Made by a program: the position numbers and the translations under genes
The notes under the pieces: model-generated
Told to the model about the DNA's origin: nothing
The model's input: only the letters and a program-made list of their open reading frames with translations
Database searches by the model: none
Source: Mesorhizobium sp. M1E.F.Ca.ET.045.02.1.1
Lineage (GTDB): Bacteria > Pseudomonadota > Alphaproteobacteria > Rhizobiales > Rhizobiaceae
NCBI RefSeq assembly: GCF_003952485.1
Contig: NZ_CP034447.1
Coordinates: 62,001-126,000, forward strand
Length of the DNA: 64,000 bases
Direction of reading: 5' to 3'
Shown here: piece after piece, positions 39,559 to 50,713 of the stretch
Layout of the letters: every line of letters begins with the position of its first letter
How positions within the stretch are numbered: position 1 is the stretch's first letter

Positions 39559-40569
39559 ATGACGGTTGGAATGAACTCGGAGTTCGACGTGAACCAGACC
39601 ATGCAATCGGTCGATGGAACGCCTCCGCGATGGAACCGCAAAGAGGCTGAGGCCATCTACGGCATGCCATTCAACGATCTGCTGTTCCTAGCTCAGACGA
39701 TCCACCGCCAGAACTTCGATCGAAACCGAGTGCAGCTGTCGCGGCTCCTTAGCATCAAGACCGGCGGCTGCCCCGAAGATTGCGGCTATTGCAGCCAGTC
39801 TGCGCATTACGAAACCGGGGTGAAGGCGTCGAAGCTGATGAACGTCAAGCATGTCATCGACGAAGCGGCCAAGGCGCGTGATGGCGGCGCAACGCGCTAT
39901 TGCATGGGCGCGGCGTGGCGAAGTCCCAAGGAGCGCGACATGGACGTCGTGGTCGCCATGATCGAGGGCGTCAAGGCGCTCGGCATGGAGACCTGCATGA
40001 CACTCGGCATGCTCGATCTTGAGCAAGCTGCTCGCCTGAAGCAGGCCGGTCTCGACTACTATAACCACAACATCGATACCTCTGAGGGCTACTATGGCGA
40101 GGTTATTTCAACCAGGACTTTTGCCGACCGGCTGGAAACGCTTGGGCACGTGCGCGCGGTTGGGATGAAAGTCTGCTGCGGCGGCATCGTCGGGATGGGA
40201 GAAGAAAAGACCGATCGCATCGACATGCTGGTCACGCTGGCGAACCTGCCCGAGCCGCCGGAAAGCGTGCCGATCAACATGCTTATTCCCATCGAAGGCA
40301 CGCCGCTTGCCGCGGCCGACGCCATCGATCCGATCGATTTCGTCCGCATCGTTGCGCTCGCGCGGGTGATGATGCCGAAATCCTGTGTAAGGCTGTCCGC
40401 CGGCAGGACGGCGATGAGCGACGAAACGCAGGCGTTGTGCTTCTTTGCCGGCGCTAACTCGATCTTTGTCGGCGACACGCTGCTGACGGCGGACAATCCC
40501 GGCGAGGACAAGGATAGCCTTCTGTTCCAGCGTCTCGGCATCGAGCCGATGGAACTCGCCACGCAATGA
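39559..40569 (+). CDS. bioB: Biotin synthase BioB
   Basis: A 336-residue radical-SAM enzyme inserting sulfur into dethiobiotin. Cluster motif [13 protein letters not shown] (CxxxCxxC), then [30 protein letters not shown] and [10 protein letters not shown]. The ATG at 39559 (MTVGMNSEF) follows GGTTTGACG; an in-frame start at 39442 would add 39 poor-quality residues. It overlaps bioF by four bases and opens the bioBFDAZ operon. Confidence 0.95.
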   Translation: MTVGMNSEFDVNQTMQSVDGTPPRWNRKEAEAIYGMPFNDLLFLAQTIHRQNFDRNRVQLSRLLSIKTGGCPEDCGYCSQSAHYETGVKASKLMNVKHVIDEAAKARDGGATRYCMGAAWRSPKERDMDVVVAMIEGVKALGMETCMTLGMLDLEQAARLKQAGLDYYNHNIDTSEGYYGEVISTRTFADRLETLGHVRAVGMKVCCGGIVGMGEEKTDRIDMLVTLANLPEPPESVPINMLIPIEGTPLAAADAIDPIDFVRIVALARVMMPKSCVRLSAGRTAMSDETQALCFFAGANSIFVGDTLLTADNPGEDKDSLLFQRLGIEPMELATQ

Positions 40570-41705
40570 ACGAGGCAATTCTTGCCCGCTATGACGCATC
40601 CTTGCGCGGACTGGCGCGCAAGGACCGGTTGCGGACGCTCGCACCGCGCGCCGGTCTCGACTTCTCGTCGAACGATTATCTCGGACTTGCCGCCTCCAAA
40701 AGACTTGGCGAAGCGGTTGCGGCGGCGATTGCGCGGGGCACGCCGGTTGGCGCCACCGGGTCGCGGCTGTTGCGCGGCAACGCACCGGAACATGAGCAAC
40801 TGGAGGCGGACGCCGCGGCATTCTTCGGCGCCGACCGTGCGCTGTTCTTTGGCAGCGGCTACATCGCCAACTTCGCCCTGTTGACCGCGCTGCCGCAGAA
40901 AGGCGACCTGCTGGTCCTCGACGAACTCGCCCATGCCAGCATGCATGAGGGCGCGCAGGCCGGGCGCGCCGAGTTCAAGCTGGCCGCGCACAACGACGTC
41001 GACGCTGTCGAGGACGCAATCACCCGCTGGCGCGCCGAAGGCGGCATGGGGCGCGTGTGGATCGCCGTCGAAAGCCTTTACAGCATGGATGGCGACCGCG
41101 CGCCGATGGAGAGCCTGGTCGCGATGGCCGATCGGCACCAGGCATTCATCGTCGTCGATGAAGCGCATGCCACCGGCATCTGGGGACCGGACGGCCGGGG
41201 ACTGGCCGCCGCGTGCCAAGGCCGCGACAACATCGTCACGCTCCACTCATGCGGCAAGGCGCTCGGCGCATCCGGTGCACTCGTCACCGGGCCGAGGACA
41301 CTGTGCGATTATCTCGTCAATCGGTGCCGGCCGTTCATCTACGCCACCGCGCCCTCGCCGCTGATGGCGGTCGCGGCGCGCGAAGCGCTGACTATTCTGT
41401 CCGACGAGCCCATGCGCCGCGCTCAGCTGCAGGAACGCGTTGCCTGCGCCGGCCGCCAATTGGCCGAGCGCTGCGGCGTCGTACCCAGCGGCTCGCAGAT
41501 CCAGCCATTTGTCATCGGCGACGTTGGGCGCACCATGGCGGTGGCGGCGGCCCTGCAGGCACGCGGCTTCGACATACGCGGCATACGTCCGCCGACGGTG
41601 CCCGAGGGCACATCGCGCCTGCGCATTTCGCTGACGCTCAACGTCGACGAGACCGACATTTCCGCCATGGTCGAGGCTCTCGTCGAGGTGTTGGCCACAG
41701 CATGA
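40566..41705 (+). CDS. bioF: 8-amino-7-oxononanoate synthase BioF
   Basis: A 379-residue PLP enzyme condensing pimeloyl thioester with alanine. Motifs: [34 protein letters not shown] and the PLP lysine in [12 protein letters not shown]. The start overlaps the bioB stop and the stop overlaps bioD (ATGA). Length is normal. Confidence 0.95.
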   Translation: MNEAILARYDASLRGLARKDRLRTLAPRAGLDFSSNDYLGLAASKRLGEAVAAAIARGTPVGATGSRLLRGNAPEHEQLEADAAAFFGADRALFFGSGYIANFALLTALPQKGDLLVLDELAHASMHEGAQAGRAEFKLAAHNDVDAVEDAITRWRAEGGMGRVWIAVESLYSMDGDRAPMESLVAMADRHQAFIVVDEAHATGIWGPDGRGLAAACQGRDNIVTLHSCGKALGASGALVTGPRTLCDYLVNRCRPFIYATAPSPLMAVAAREALTILSDEPMRRAQLQERVACAGRQLAERCGVVPSGSQIQPFVIGDVGRTMAVAAALQARGFDIRGIRPPTVPEGTSRLRISLTLNVDETDISAMVEALVEVLATA

Positions 41706-42337
41706 CCAAACGCATCGTCGTCACCGGAACAGACACCGGAATTGGCAAGACAGTATTTTCGGCCGGGCTCGCCGGCCTGCTCGACGGCTTCTACTGGAAG
41801 CCGGTGCAATCGGGCCTCGACGAGGAGACTGACAGCGAGGTCGTTGCCCGGCTTTCCGGCTTGCCCGACGGACGCGTGCTGCCCGAAGTCTATCGACTGG
41901 CGATGCCGCTGTCGCCGCATCGATCAGCCGAAATCGACGGCGTCGCGATCGAGGCCGACGATCTTTCATTTCCGGTCCTGCCGACACCGCTCGTCATCGA
42001 AGGCGCCGGCGGGCTGATGGTGCCGCTCAATCGACAGACAAGGTTCATTGACATATTCGAACAATGGCGGCTGCCGGTCATACTGTGCGCCCGCACCGCG
42101 CTCGGCACCATCAATCATACGCTGTTGTCGATCGAGGCCCTGAGAGCCCGCTCCATCCCGCTCATCGGCATTGCCTTCATGGGCGAAGAGGTGGCCGATA
42201 CGCAAAGGACAATCGTGGAATTCGGCGGCGTGCCGCAGCTCGGCAGGCTGCCGCACCTCGGTCCGCTGACGGGTGAAACGTTGAGAGATGCAATGATTTC
42301 CGGCTTCGACCTGGCCATGATTGCCGGAGGCGACTGA
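41702..42337 (+). CDS. bioD: Dethiobiotin synthetase BioD
   Basis: A 211-residue ATP-dependent carboxylase closing the ureido ring. P-loop [13 protein letters not shown] at the N-terminus, WKPVQSG, and [13 protein letters not shown]. The ATG at 41702 lies inside the end of bioF; the longer in-frame opening upstream is out of register with bioF coding and not used. It overlaps bioA by one base. Confidence 0.95.
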   Translation: MTKRIVVTGTDTGIGKTVFSAGLAGLLDGFYWKPVQSGLDEETDSEVVARLSGLPDGRVLPEVYRLAMPLSPHRSAEIDGVAIEADDLSFPVLPTPLVIEGAGGLMVPLNRQTRFIDIFEQWRLPVILCARTALGTINHTLLSIEALRARSIPLIGIAFMGEEVADTQRTIVEFGGVPQLGRLPHLGPLTGETLRDAMISGFDLAMIAGGD

Positions 42338-43602
42338 TGGCGCAGTCTCGAGTCTGGCATCCGTTCACGCAGCACGCGCTAGAGCCCTCGATCCCTGAAA
42401 TCGTGCTGACTGAAGGCGCCTATCTCCACAAGGCCGACGGCTCCCGCATCCTGGATGCGATTTCTTCCTGGTGGGTCGTCACTCATGGCCACCGCCACCC
42501 CCGCATCATGAAGGCCATCGAGACGACCGCGTCGAGCCTCGACCAGATCATCTTCGCGGGCTTCACCCACGAGCCGGCCGAGCGCCTGGCCGAGGCGCTT
42601 GTCGGCCTCGCACCCGCCGGCCTCGACCGGGTGTTCTATTCCGACAGTGGCTCGACCTCAATCGAAGTCGCGCTGAAGATGGCGCTCGGCTATTTCCGCA
42701 ACATCGGCGCGCCGCGTTCGCGCATCGTCGTCATGGAGCACGGCTATCATGGCGACACGATCGGGGCGATGAGCGTCGGCGCCCGTGGCGTGTTCAACGC
42801 CGCCTACGAGCCCTTGCTGTTCGAGGTCGACACCATCCCCTTCCCGGCCGCCGGGCGCGAGCAGGAAACGCTGGATCGGTTCGAGGCACTCTCCCGCGAC
42901 CGGCGCGCCGCCGCGCTGATCGTCGAGCCGCTCGTGCTCGGCGCCGGCGGCATGCTCATGTATCCGGCCTGGGTTCTGACCGAATTGAAGAGGATCACTG
43001 AGGCCGCCGGCACGCTGTTGATCGCCGATGAAGTGATGACCGGCTGGGGGCGCACCGGAACCATGTTCGCCTGCGAACAGGCGTCCGTCTCGCCGGACAT
43101 CCTGTGCACCTCGAAAGGTCTGACCGGTGGTACCATCCCGCTGGCCGCCACGATCGCCACCGATGCCATCTTCCAGGCTCACTATTCCGAGGATCGCAAG
43201 AAGACGTTTTTCCATTCGAGCTCCTACACCGCCAATCCGATTGCATGCGCGGCGGCACTTGCCAATGTCGAGATCTGGCACGACGAGCCGGTGGCCGAGC
43301 GGATCGCGGCCTCGAGCGCGATGCAGGCCGCTGGCCTCCAGCGCTTTCGCGACAACCCCCGCTTCACCGATTGCCGGGCAACCGGCACCATCGCGGCACT
43401 CGACCTACGCACCGGCTCAGCCGGTTATCTGGCCGAGATCGGGCCAAAACTGCGCGCTTTTTTTCTTGAGCGCGGCCTGCTCGTGCGCCCGCTCGGCAAT
43501 GTCCTGTACCTTCTGCCGCCCTATTGCATTACCGGCAACGAGTTGGATGGGCTCTATGACGCCATCGAGGAGGCCGGCGAACGCTTCGGCTCAAAGCCAT
43601 GA
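42337..43602 (+). CDS. bioA: DAPA aminotransferase BioA
   Basis: A 421-residue class III PLP aminotransferase using SAM as amino donor to make 7,8-diaminononanoate. Motifs: [70 protein letters not shown] and the PLP lysine in CTSKGLTGG. It overlaps bioD by one base and bioZ by four. Confidence 0.95.
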   Translation: MAQSRVWHPFTQHALEPSIPEIVLTEGAYLHKADGSRILDAISSWWVVTHGHRHPRIMKAIETTASSLDQIIFAGFTHEPAERLAEALVGLAPAGLDRVFYSDSGSTSIEVALKMALGYFRNIGAPRSRIVVMEHGYHGDTIGAMSVGARGVFNAAYEPLLFEVDTIPFPAAGREQETLDRFEALSRDRRAAALIVEPLVLGAGGMLMYPAWVLTELKRITEAAGTLLIADEVMTGWGRTGTMFACEQASVSPDILCTSKGLTGGTIPLAATIATDAIFQAHYSEDRKKTFFHSSSYTANPIACAAALANVEIWHDEPVAERIAASSAMQAAGLQRFRDNPRFTDCRATGTIAALDLRTGSAGYLAEIGPKLRAFFLERGLLVRPLGNVLYLLPPYCITGNELDGLYDAIEEAGERFGSKP

Positions 43603-44582
43603 GCCGATCATCGCGCATTCTCGGGTTTGGCCATCATGCGCCCGCGCGCAAGGTGGAGAATCCGGAAATCGAAGATCGTCTCGGGCTTGAACCCGGCTGG
43701 ATCGAGCAGCGCACCGGGATACGGTCGCGCTTCTGGGCAGCGGACGAAGACACGCTGTCGGCCCTTGCCGCGCACGCCGGCGACATGGCGCTGACCAATG
43801 CCGGTATCGACCGCGGCGACATCGGCCTACTGTTGCTCGCTACCTCCACACCCGATCATCTTCTGCCGCCAAGCGCGCCCCTGGTCGCACATCGGCTGGG
43901 ACTAGGTCGCGCCGGCGCGATCGACCTGACCGGCGCCTGCGCCGGCTTCATCTATGCGCTGATGTTCGCCGACGGGTTCACCCGCCTGCACGGCAAAGCG
44001 AGCCTTGTCATCGCCGCCAACATCCTCAGCCGCCGCATCAATTCGGCCGAGCGCGCCAGCGCCGTGCTGTTTGCCGATGCCGCCGGCGCCGTGGTGATCG
44101 GCCCGTGCGAAGACACTGACCGGGGCATTCTTGGTGCTTCGGTGGATTCCGACGGTTCGGGCTACGGGCTGATCCAGATTCCCGCCGGCGGAAGCAACAC
44201 GCCGTTCCATGGCGACCTCGACCTCGCGCAGACACGGATGACGATCACTGACGGCCGTGAAGTATTCAGCAAGGCCGTGGAGATGATGACCGCCTGCTCG
44301 AGAGATGCGCTCACTGCTGCCCGACTGAGGCCGCAAGACCTCGATCGTTTCGTGCCGCATCAGGCCAATGCTCGCATTTTCGACGCGGTCGGCAGGAACC
44401 TCGGCATCACAGATCACTCGATGGTCAAGACGATCGCCGAATATGGCAACTCTTCCGCCGCGACGATCCCGCTCTCATTGTCGCTCGCCCATCGGGCGCA
44501 GCCGTTTCGGCCTGGCGAGAAAGTCCTCTTGGCGGCAGCGGGTGCGGGTCTCAGCGGCGGCGCGCTTGTCGTGGGAATTTAG
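43599..44582 (+). CDS. bioZ: BioZ, KASIII-like enzyme of pimelate synthesis
   Basis: A 327-residue beta-ketoacyl-ACP synthase III homologue. Catalytic Cys lies in [13 protein letters not shown], His in [10 protein letters not shown] and Asn in [15 protein letters not shown], the KASIII triad. In alphaproteobacteria BioZ supplies the pimeloyl precursor from glutaryl-CoA. As the last gene of bioBFDAZ, and not near fab genes, it is BioZ rather than housekeeping FabH. Confidence 0.92.
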   Translation: MSRSSRILGFGHHAPARKVENPEIEDRLGLEPGWIEQRTGIRSRFWAADEDTLSALAAHAGDMALTNAGIDRGDIGLLLLATSTPDHLLPPSAPLVAHRLGLGRAGAIDLTGACAGFIYALMFADGFTRLHGKASLVIAANILSRRINSAERASAVLFADAAGAVVIGPCEDTDRGILGASVDSDGSGYGLIQIPAGGSNTPFHGDLDLAQTRMTITDGREVFSKAVEMMTACSRDALTAARLRPQDLDRFVPHQANARIFDAVGRNLGITDHSMVKTIAEYGNSSAATIPLSLSLAHRAQPFRPGEKVLLAAAGAGLSGGALVVGI

Positions 44583-44755
44583 CAAAGCAACGCTTGCGCA
44601 TAGGACTGCTCATTGAATGAGACTATGAGAATGGCTCAATACGTAAATAGTCGCCGGCAAGCTCCATAGAGCTGGTTCCGTGCGGTGCTCCGCGATGTCT
44701 AAGTACCGAACCGCTTGCTCAAATCGCAGCGCTCATCGAAGGCCAGCAAAACCTC

Positions 44756-46399
44756 ATGCAGAGCGAAAATCCTCAACCGCCCGTTTCAAAGACGCTGGCT
44801 CCATTTCGAAACAAGGTGTTTCGCTCAATTTGGACGGCCACCCAGATTTCCAGCCTGGGTTGGCTAGTGCAAACGGTCGCCATCAGTTGGCTTATGGCAA
44901 CGATTTCTGCGTCCGACCTTATGGTTGCACTCGTCCAGGCCGCATCTACATTGCCGGTGTTCTTCCTCTCAGTTTTCGCCGGAGCCATTGCCGACAACTT
45001 CAGCCGCCGGTGGGTGATGTTTGCGGGACACTGCCTGATAGCATCGGCGTCGATGACGCTGATGATTTCTGTGGGTCTGGGATTTGTCAGTCCTTGGCTG
45101 ATTCTCGGGTTAGGTTTCCTGGCCGGCTGCGGCTTTGCCTTGAATGATCCGGCCTGGCACGCTTCGGTCGGCGATATCCTTCACAAACGCGACATTCCGG
45201 CCGCAGTGACGCTTATGTCCGTCGGATACAACATTGTGCGCAGCGTTGGTCCGGCCTTAGGGGGCGTGATCCTGGCCGTCTTTGGGCCGCTGGCCGCTTT
45301 CGCCTTGGCTGCGGTGAGTGATCTGGCGCCTATAAGCGCGATATGGCGCACCAAATGGGAGGTCCGCTCTTCGCCTCTCCCTCGTGAGAGAATGACGACG
45401 GCAATTCATGACGGAGTGCGCTTTACGGCGATGTCTTTGGAGATCAGGGCAGCGACCGCCCGAGCAGCTCTTTTCGGATTGGCAAGCATCTCCATTCTGG
45501 CGTTGCTCCCTCTCGTCGTCCGGGATCAGTTGAAGAGTGGGCCAATTGTCTACGGTATCTTATTGGCCGGCTTCGGCATGGGTGCTTTCATCGCGGGCAT
45601 GGGCAACGGCTTCTTGAGGAAGGTCACGTCTCAAAACAGGCTGGTGGCCTTCGCCTCTGTGGCTTGTGCAGTCTGTTGCCTCTCCCTTGCCCTGACATCG
45701 TCGGTTCCTGTGGCGGCCATTTCGCTGGCGCTCGGCGGAGCGGGTTGGCTTATCACCTGGACGGGCATTGACGTGTCGGTGCAGTTGGCAAGCCCAAGGT
45801 GGGTTGTAGGCCGCACGCTCTCCATTTACTACGCCTTGAGCGCAGGCGGTATGGCTGCTGGCAGCTGGATCTGGGGTTCTGTCGCGCAAAACTATTCCTT
45901 GACCTCAGCATTGGAGGGCGCCGCGGGCGCTCTGTTGCTGGTTGCAGCAGCGGGGATCGTGTTGCCGGTCCGTCCCTGGGAAGAAACGGATCAAGAAAGT
46001 TCAGTTTTTCATCCGCCGGACGTGGCTCTCGATCTGAAACCCAGAAGTGGCCCTATCGTGGCCAAGGTCGAGTATTTGATATCGGAGGAAAATATCGAGG
46101 CCTTTCTGGGCTACATGCGCACGCGGCGACACGTCCAGAGCCGTGCCGGTGCACGAAACTGGACGCTCCAGCGAAATCTGCAAACACCGTCACTTTGGAC
46201 GGAGACATTCCGCACCCCCACCTGGATGGACTTTCTCCGCCTAAATCATCGACTCACCGCAGCAGATAAGGAAGTCGGCCAGCATCTCCTGTCACTGCAT
46301 GAAGGAGAGGTGCCTCCGCAGACAGTGCTTTCGATTGAACGAACGACCGAGGCAATTCGTACCCGTACCTCGACAATCTTTTCTCGTCCTCCAAGATGA
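44756..46399 (+). CDS. MFS exporter with C-terminal antibiotic-monooxygenase-like domain
   Basis: A 547-residue protein. Residues 1-410 form about 11-12 membrane helices of the MFS_3/EntS type (SLGWLVQTVAISWLMA, ADNFSRRWVM, ALNDPAWHASVGDI). The last 110 residues are soluble: VAKVEYLISEENIEAFLGYMRTRRHVQSRAGARNW, then TPTWMDFLRLNHRLTAADKEV, resembling a small ABM/quinol-monooxygenase-type ferredoxin-like domain. The ATG at 44756 follows AAACCTC; the ribosome site is poor. Substrate unknown. It stands alone after bioZ. Confidence 0.82.
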   Translation: MQSENPQPPVSKTLAPFRNKVFRSIWTATQISSLGWLVQTVAISWLMATISASDLMVALVQAASTLPVFFLSVFAGAIADNFSRRWVMFAGHCLIASASMTLMISVGLGFVSPWLILGLGFLAGCGFALNDPAWHASVGDILHKRDIPAAVTLMSVGYNIVRSVGPALGGVILAVFGPLAAFALAAVSDLAPISAIWRTKWEVRSSPLPRERMTTAIHDGVRFTAMSLEIRAATARAALFGLASISILALLPLVVRDQLKSGPIVYGILLAGFGMGAFIAGMGNGFLRKVTSQNRLVAFASVACAVCCLSLALTSSVPVAAISLALGGAGWLITWTGIDVSVQLASPRWVVGRTLSIYYALSAGGMAAGSWIWGSVAQNYSLTSALEGAAGALLLVAAAGIVLPVRPWEETDQESSVFHPPDVALDLKPRSGPIVAKVEYLISEENIEAFLGYMRTRRHVQSRAGARNWTLQRNLQTPSLWTETFRTPTWMDFLRLNHRLTAADKEVGQHLLSLHEGEVPPQTVLSIERTTEAIRTRTSTIFSRPPR

Positions 46400-46630
46400 C
46401 GCCATCAAGCTGCTATCCAGGGACAGGGTGGATCACCGGTGCTTTGCAGAGCACAGCCTCACACCGAGAGCAGCGTGCTCCGAGTTGTGCGATCGAGCGC
46501 ACCCAGGCGAGATGATGATGAACGCGGCGTCAAGTGGAAGTCCCCTGCATGCGCTTGCGGAGTCTTCTGCGAGAGCCCATGCCGACGAGCGCCAAACAAG
46601 GTCTGATGCCTTCGGAGTCGTGGCCTCAAC

Positions 46631-47957
46631 TCATCGATTCGCGAGAAAAGCATCGAATGCAGCAGCAACGGCGCGAACAACAAAGCGGTGCTCCGGCCGC
46701 ACGCGGATGAAGCCGTTTTCGACGTCCACGATCCCCTCCTCAGCCAGCGTCACCAAACGCTCAACTGAATCGAGAAAACGAGCTGGTTCGATTTCGTGGG
46801 CGGCACAGATGGTCGGCACGTCGGCCTCCAAATCGCACATCAGTCGCTCGATGATTGCTGCGCGCACCCGGTCATCGTCGGTCAGACGGTGGCCCTTTGA
46901 TGTCGCCAGACGTCCACTTGCGATGTGCCGGGCGTAAGAATCCCGTGTTACTTCGTTCTGAACGTACCCCTCGCCGACTCGGCCAATAGCCGACGCGCCG
47001 AAGCCGATCACGGTTTTGCAAGTATCGGCCGAGTATCCCAGCGAATTACGCCGCAGGCGCCCGGTCTTCTGCGCTAGCGCGAGTTCGTCGTCCGGCAGAG
47101 CGAAATGATCGAGCCCGATCTCCCGGTAGCCGACGCCAACCAGTGTCTCGGCGACAGCTGCAGCCTGTTCGGCGCGAACATCGCCGTCCGGTAGACCTGC
47201 CTGCTCGATTAGGCGCTGATTCTTTATCACGGAAGGAATATGCGCGTAGCCGAACACCGCAAACCGGTTGGGGCGCATGGCGACCGCAGCCATCGCGGTC
47301 TGGATGCAGGACTGCACAGTCTGTTTCGGGAGACCGAAGATGAGATCGAAGTTGATATGGCCAACGCCATGCCGGCGGAGATTTTCGACGGCAGCGGCCG
47401 TCTGCACCTTACTCTGGATCCGATTGATCGCCTTTTGCACATCGGGATCAAAGCTCTGCACGCCGATGCTCGCGCGGTTGACACCGGTAGCTGCCAAGGC
47501 TTCGGCCATTTCCGGTGTGAACGTTCGGGGATCGACTCCACGGCGATCGCAGCAGTTTTGCTGAAAGCGAAGTGGCGTGTAGAAATTCCATCAGCGCTAA
47601 GTGCTCGGCTGGCCCGATAAGGTGAGGCGTTCCGCCGCCGAAATGCACATCGCTCACCGGCAGCCCTTGCCGCGCTTGCTCCGACACCAAACTGATCTCC
47701 TGACGCAGCACCGCCAAATAATTAAGGATCGGGCCGTTGCGACGGGTGACCGCGGTAGGGAAGCCGCAATACCAGCACATGGATCGGCGAAACGGAATGT
47801 GGAAATAGAGCGACACCGATTCGTCGGCCGGGAGGCCCCTCAGCCATTCCTCATAATCGTCAGCACCAACCGCCGCAGAGAAGTCTGGCACAGTCGGATA
47901 GATGGTATACCAAGGCGGCCGGGGGTCCCGGTACTTTGTCAGGATTGAGGTGTGCAA
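46631..47957 (-). pseudogene. hemN: Oxygen-independent coproporphyrinogen III oxidase-like HemN, broken
   Basis: A HemN-family radical-SAM gene of normal length (about 442 codons) with two apparent one-base losses, near 47571 and near 47537. Joining the frames gives HATFAFSKTAAIAVE then VDPRTFTPEMAEALAATG, the family sequence. The radical-SAM motif also lacks its first cysteine: YFHIPFRRSMCWYCGF has Arg where HemN has Cys. Intact HemN makes haem without oxygen. This copy is therefore probably dead; a working copy should exist elsewhere. A weak Fnr/FixK-type palindrome lies upstream. Confidence 0.85.
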
Positions 47958-48015
47958 GGAGCTGTCGTCCCACGTCGCTGATCCATCATTGTTTCGTTGC
48001 GCGCTCGTCCTGTCT

Positions 48016-48029
48016 CTGACCTAAGTCAG
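48016..48029 (-). promoter_or_regulatory. Degenerate Fnr/FixK-like palindrome upstream of hemN
   Basis: CTGACCTAAGTCAG is a perfect palindrome about 60 bases upstream of hemN, resembling the anaerobox TTGAC-N4-GTCAA with the outer T and A changed. It may be a relic of oxygen control. Confidence 0.35.
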
Positions 48030-48452
48030 TGCGTCCCGCTTTCTCCGCGTTTTCAAGGCGGAGGCGGCGATGTCGCAGTCTCGCTTGGACAGGACGGTAT
48101 CAACCGAGCGCGCGTGCCATGGTCCGCCTGAGGTGATGGTGCGGTGCCGCATTCAACGTTTGAGTACGTGACGCCGATGCAGTGTGCTTGAGGCGTCTGC
48201 GGAAGAACTTTGCAATGCGAAATTCATGTCCGACGCCAAACGTCGCAACGCACCTGTCAAGCCTCGTTCAGACGCCATCCAGGTCCAGCCAGCGGCCTTC
48301 CCTGCCGGCCGAAAAACCATACCGGCTTTAGCCACCGAGACGCTCTAAAGCTGACGTCCGCTCATTTGATGAAAGGAAGGCGCCGCTAGGGGGTGCACAA
48401 GGCTCCCCAGCTTGACGTCGCTTCGAGCGATGAGCGGCGGTGTGGCTTGTCG

Positions 48453-48866
48453 TCAAGCGCCGGGCAGCGTGCCCCCTACCGATATCCCGAAAAGATCGAC
48501 CAAGATCGCCATCCCGACGCCACACGCGGTCTGGATGAGGCCGACCATGAAAATGCGATTGGCGCGTTCGTAGATGGGGCGGCGCAAGGAACTCATGTCG
48601 AGCAGCATGGACAGCGCTCTCATCTGCAGTGCGATGCCGAGCAGGATCGGCACTACGGCGAACAGATCGTAGAGTTGCCATGGCAAGGGGTTCGCCGCCC
48701 AATGAGTGAGGAAGCCGAGCGAAAAGGCAAGCAGGATACCCACGGCAGTGATTGTGCCGTTGCGGAAAATGGTCTCGATCAGTTCTTCCTTCGGATCGTG
48801 CTCGTCCAAGCGGCTTCCTTTCGTTGCTCTTTCCGTCGAGACTAAGTTCTCGAGAATGCTGTTCAT
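48453..48866 (-). CDS. Small inner-membrane protein, unknown function
   Basis: A 137-residue protein from the ATG at 48866 (MNSILENLVSTE). A charged N-terminus of about 35 residues is followed by three hydrophobic stretches: TITAVGILLAFSLGFLTHWA, LYDLFAVVPILLGIALQM and FMVGLIQTACGVGMAILVDLFG. The overall look suggests a membrane protein of unknown family. The 500 bases between it and hemN hold no gene I can support. Confidence 0.6.
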   Translation of the reverse strand: MNSILENLVSTERATKGSRLDEHDPKEELIETIFRNGTITAVGILLAFSLGFLTHWAANPLPWQLYDLFAVVPILLGIALQMRALSMLLDMSSLRRPIYERANRIFMVGLIQTACGVGMAILVDLFGISVGGTLPGA

Positions 48867-49124
48867 CGCCAATTACTCGAGGCGAGCCGTAGGCAACCGT
48901 TTCAGGGTGCGATCCCTTCTCGCTATCGGCCGCGCAATGTACCTGCACGGCGAACTTACAGCGGCGAAAAGGTGCTTCGGCCACCATGCGACACATCGGA
49001 CGTGGACGCCCTCTGTTCCTGGCGCAGCCCTTGCGGACCGCACGCGCGCAGTAATCCTTCTCGGTAGCGCATGAAGCGGCCTCCGTTGCGGTCAGACGGG
49101 AAGCCGTCGCTGTTAAACGAGACT

Positions 49125-49140
49125 GTCACATATCGAACAT
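49125..49140 (+). promoter_or_regulatory. NifA upstream activator site for the porin
   Basis: TGT-N10-ACA, perfect, 111-126 bases upstream of the sigma-54 promoter at 49251. Confidence 0.75.
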
Positions 49141-49250
49141 GGCGAACCGTGTCGCACATTGCTTTTCGCAGTGACCCTCAAAAAAAGTGATTCCAGCGAG
49201 ACGAAGGCGCGTCGGCCCAATTTTGGTGTCGGCCGCATCTACGCTTCAGG

Positions 49251-49267
49251 TTGGCATGTCGCTTGCT
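49251..49267 (+). promoter_or_regulatory. Sigma-54 promoter of the porin gene
   Basis: TTGGCATGTCGCTTGCT keeps the essential GG and GC at correct spacing, with one change (CAT for CAC) from the consensus. With the NifA site upstream it predicts symbiotic induction of the porin. Confidence 0.75.
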
Positions 49268-49491
49268 GCTCTATTCCGAGGCTGCAGCGGTCTGACCGGA
49301 GTGTTTCACATATAAACGATAATGAATCTCCTAGCAGAAAACACTATTCTAAGTACATGTGGCTTCTACGCTGGATAACCTCCCATGTCAAGCGCTTTTA
49401 CGTCCACAAATTGGAGACAACACGCACAAAATTTAGAGTAAAGCTTTCTCTTACGCCTCTATCCTTTTTATTCCTTCATGGAGATCTAGAC

Positions 49492-50631
49492 ATGTACATC
49501 AAGAATCGTCTTCTCGGCTTAACTGCTCTGATCGCCGCCTCCGTCGTTCGAGCAGCTGGCGCCGAGCGGGAACCGGCCGAGTACATCAAGATCTGCGACG
49601 TCCTCGGCTCGGGGTATTTCTATATTCCCAACACCGACACCTGCCTGCGCATCGGCGGCTATGTCCGTTATGATATCGGCCTGGGTGATGTCCGATCCTA
49701 TGACAGCGCAAGAACCTCGGATGTGAGAACTGGCGAGGACCAAGGCACTTGGCGAAACAACACACGCTTCACGTTCAAAACTTGGAGCGGCCAGCAGACC
49801 GAGCTCGGCGCGTTGACGACCTATACCGAAACCCACGTGAATTTTGGCAATAGCGCTAACTCGCGTGACAGTCCTCAGAACTATGATTTCAACAGCGGCC
49901 TCGCACTGGCTTCTGCCTGGGTCGAGCTGGGGGGCCTGCGAGTTGGCAAGGACGGGTCGGCCTTCGATACGTTTGTAAGCTACGCTGGCAACGTTCTCGA
50001 TAGTATGCTCGTTCGGTCGGCCGGCTTCGACACCAACGTGGCTCAGTACTACTTCGACGCCGGCAACGGCATTTCGACCGTGATTTCGCTCGAACAAGGA
50101 TCGGGCTCAGCCGGTACTATCGACAGCTATATTCCGCACGTTGTCGCCGGCTTGAAATACACGCAAGGCTGGGGCTCGATCACCGGCGTCGCGGCTTATG
50201 ACAGCAACTACGAAGCTTTGGCCGGCAAGATCCGTGTCGACGTCGCTGTCACAAACCAGCTGTCGCTGTTTGGACTGTTCGGCTACGGTTCCAATGGCAG
50301 TCTCAACGAGGACTCAAACGGCGCAATCGCCAATCATGTGCGCGGCTCGTACAAAATCTGGAACGGCCAGTGGGCTTTCTGGGCGGGCGCCACCTACGAG
50401 TTTGACGAGAAAACTTCGTTCAACTTTCAGGTCTCGAGTGATCAGCTCAAGAATTCTGGTTTGGCTGCAAACGTCGTCTATATGGTCGTTCCTGGCTTCA
50501 CGGTCACAGCCGAGGTCGATTACGACCACTACGGCAACTTTGGCGTCGGCCCTGCCGACCCTACCACCGTCAAGGGCACGAGCAAGCCGAACAGCGTCGG
50601 CGGCATTCTCCGCTTCCAACGCTCATTTTGA
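49492..50631 (+). CDS. Alphaproteobacterial outer-membrane porin
   Basis: A 379-residue porin (Porin_2/RopA type): signal peptide to about residue 23, CDVLGSGYFYIPNTDTCLRIGGYVRYDIG, which is the hallmark opening of rhizobial porins, then alternating beta strands and a C-terminal Phe (LRFQRSF) needed for outer-membrane assembly. The ATG at 49492 follows GGAGATCT. An in-frame ORF extending to 49159 is not used. The NifA/sigma-54 promoter about 230 bases upstream suggests bacteroid-specific expression, giving a special diffusion channel in symbiosis. Confidence 0.9.
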   Translation: MYIKNRLLGLTALIAASVVRAAGAEREPAEYIKICDVLGSGYFYIPNTDTCLRIGGYVRYDIGLGDVRSYDSARTSDVRTGEDQGTWRNNTRFTFKTWSGQQTELGALTTYTETHVNFGNSANSRDSPQNYDFNSGLALASAWVELGGLRVGKDGSAFDTFVSYAGNVLDSMLVRSAGFDTNVAQYYFDAGNGISTVISLEQGSGSAGTIDSYIPHVVAGLKYTQGWGSITGVAAYDSNYEALAGKIRVDVAVTNQLSLFGLFGYGSNGSLNEDSNGAIANHVRGSYKIWNGQWAFWAGATYEFDEKTSFNFQVSSDQLKNSGLAANVVYMVVPGFTVTAEVDYDHYGNFGVGPADPTTVKGTSKPNSVGGILRFQRSF

Positions 50632-50642
50632 AATCTCTCCAG

Positions 50643-50713
50643 CCGCGAGCATCTCTGGCAAAGGCACTTGCCTCGACAACGCACGCATAGAGAGCTTCTT
50701 TCGCCATCCTTGA
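50643..50713 (+). pseudogene. Fragment of an IS3-type transposase
   Basis: About 20 codons, SGKGTCLDNARIESFF, match the region around the last catalytic acidic residue of IS3 OrfB transposases. Nothing else of the element is recognisable; the 400 bases after it to 51120 contain no gene I can support. Confidence 0.6.

Noticed and set aside
43599..44582. Housekeeping fabH
   Set aside because: Its overlap with bioA at the end of the bio operon indicates bioZ.
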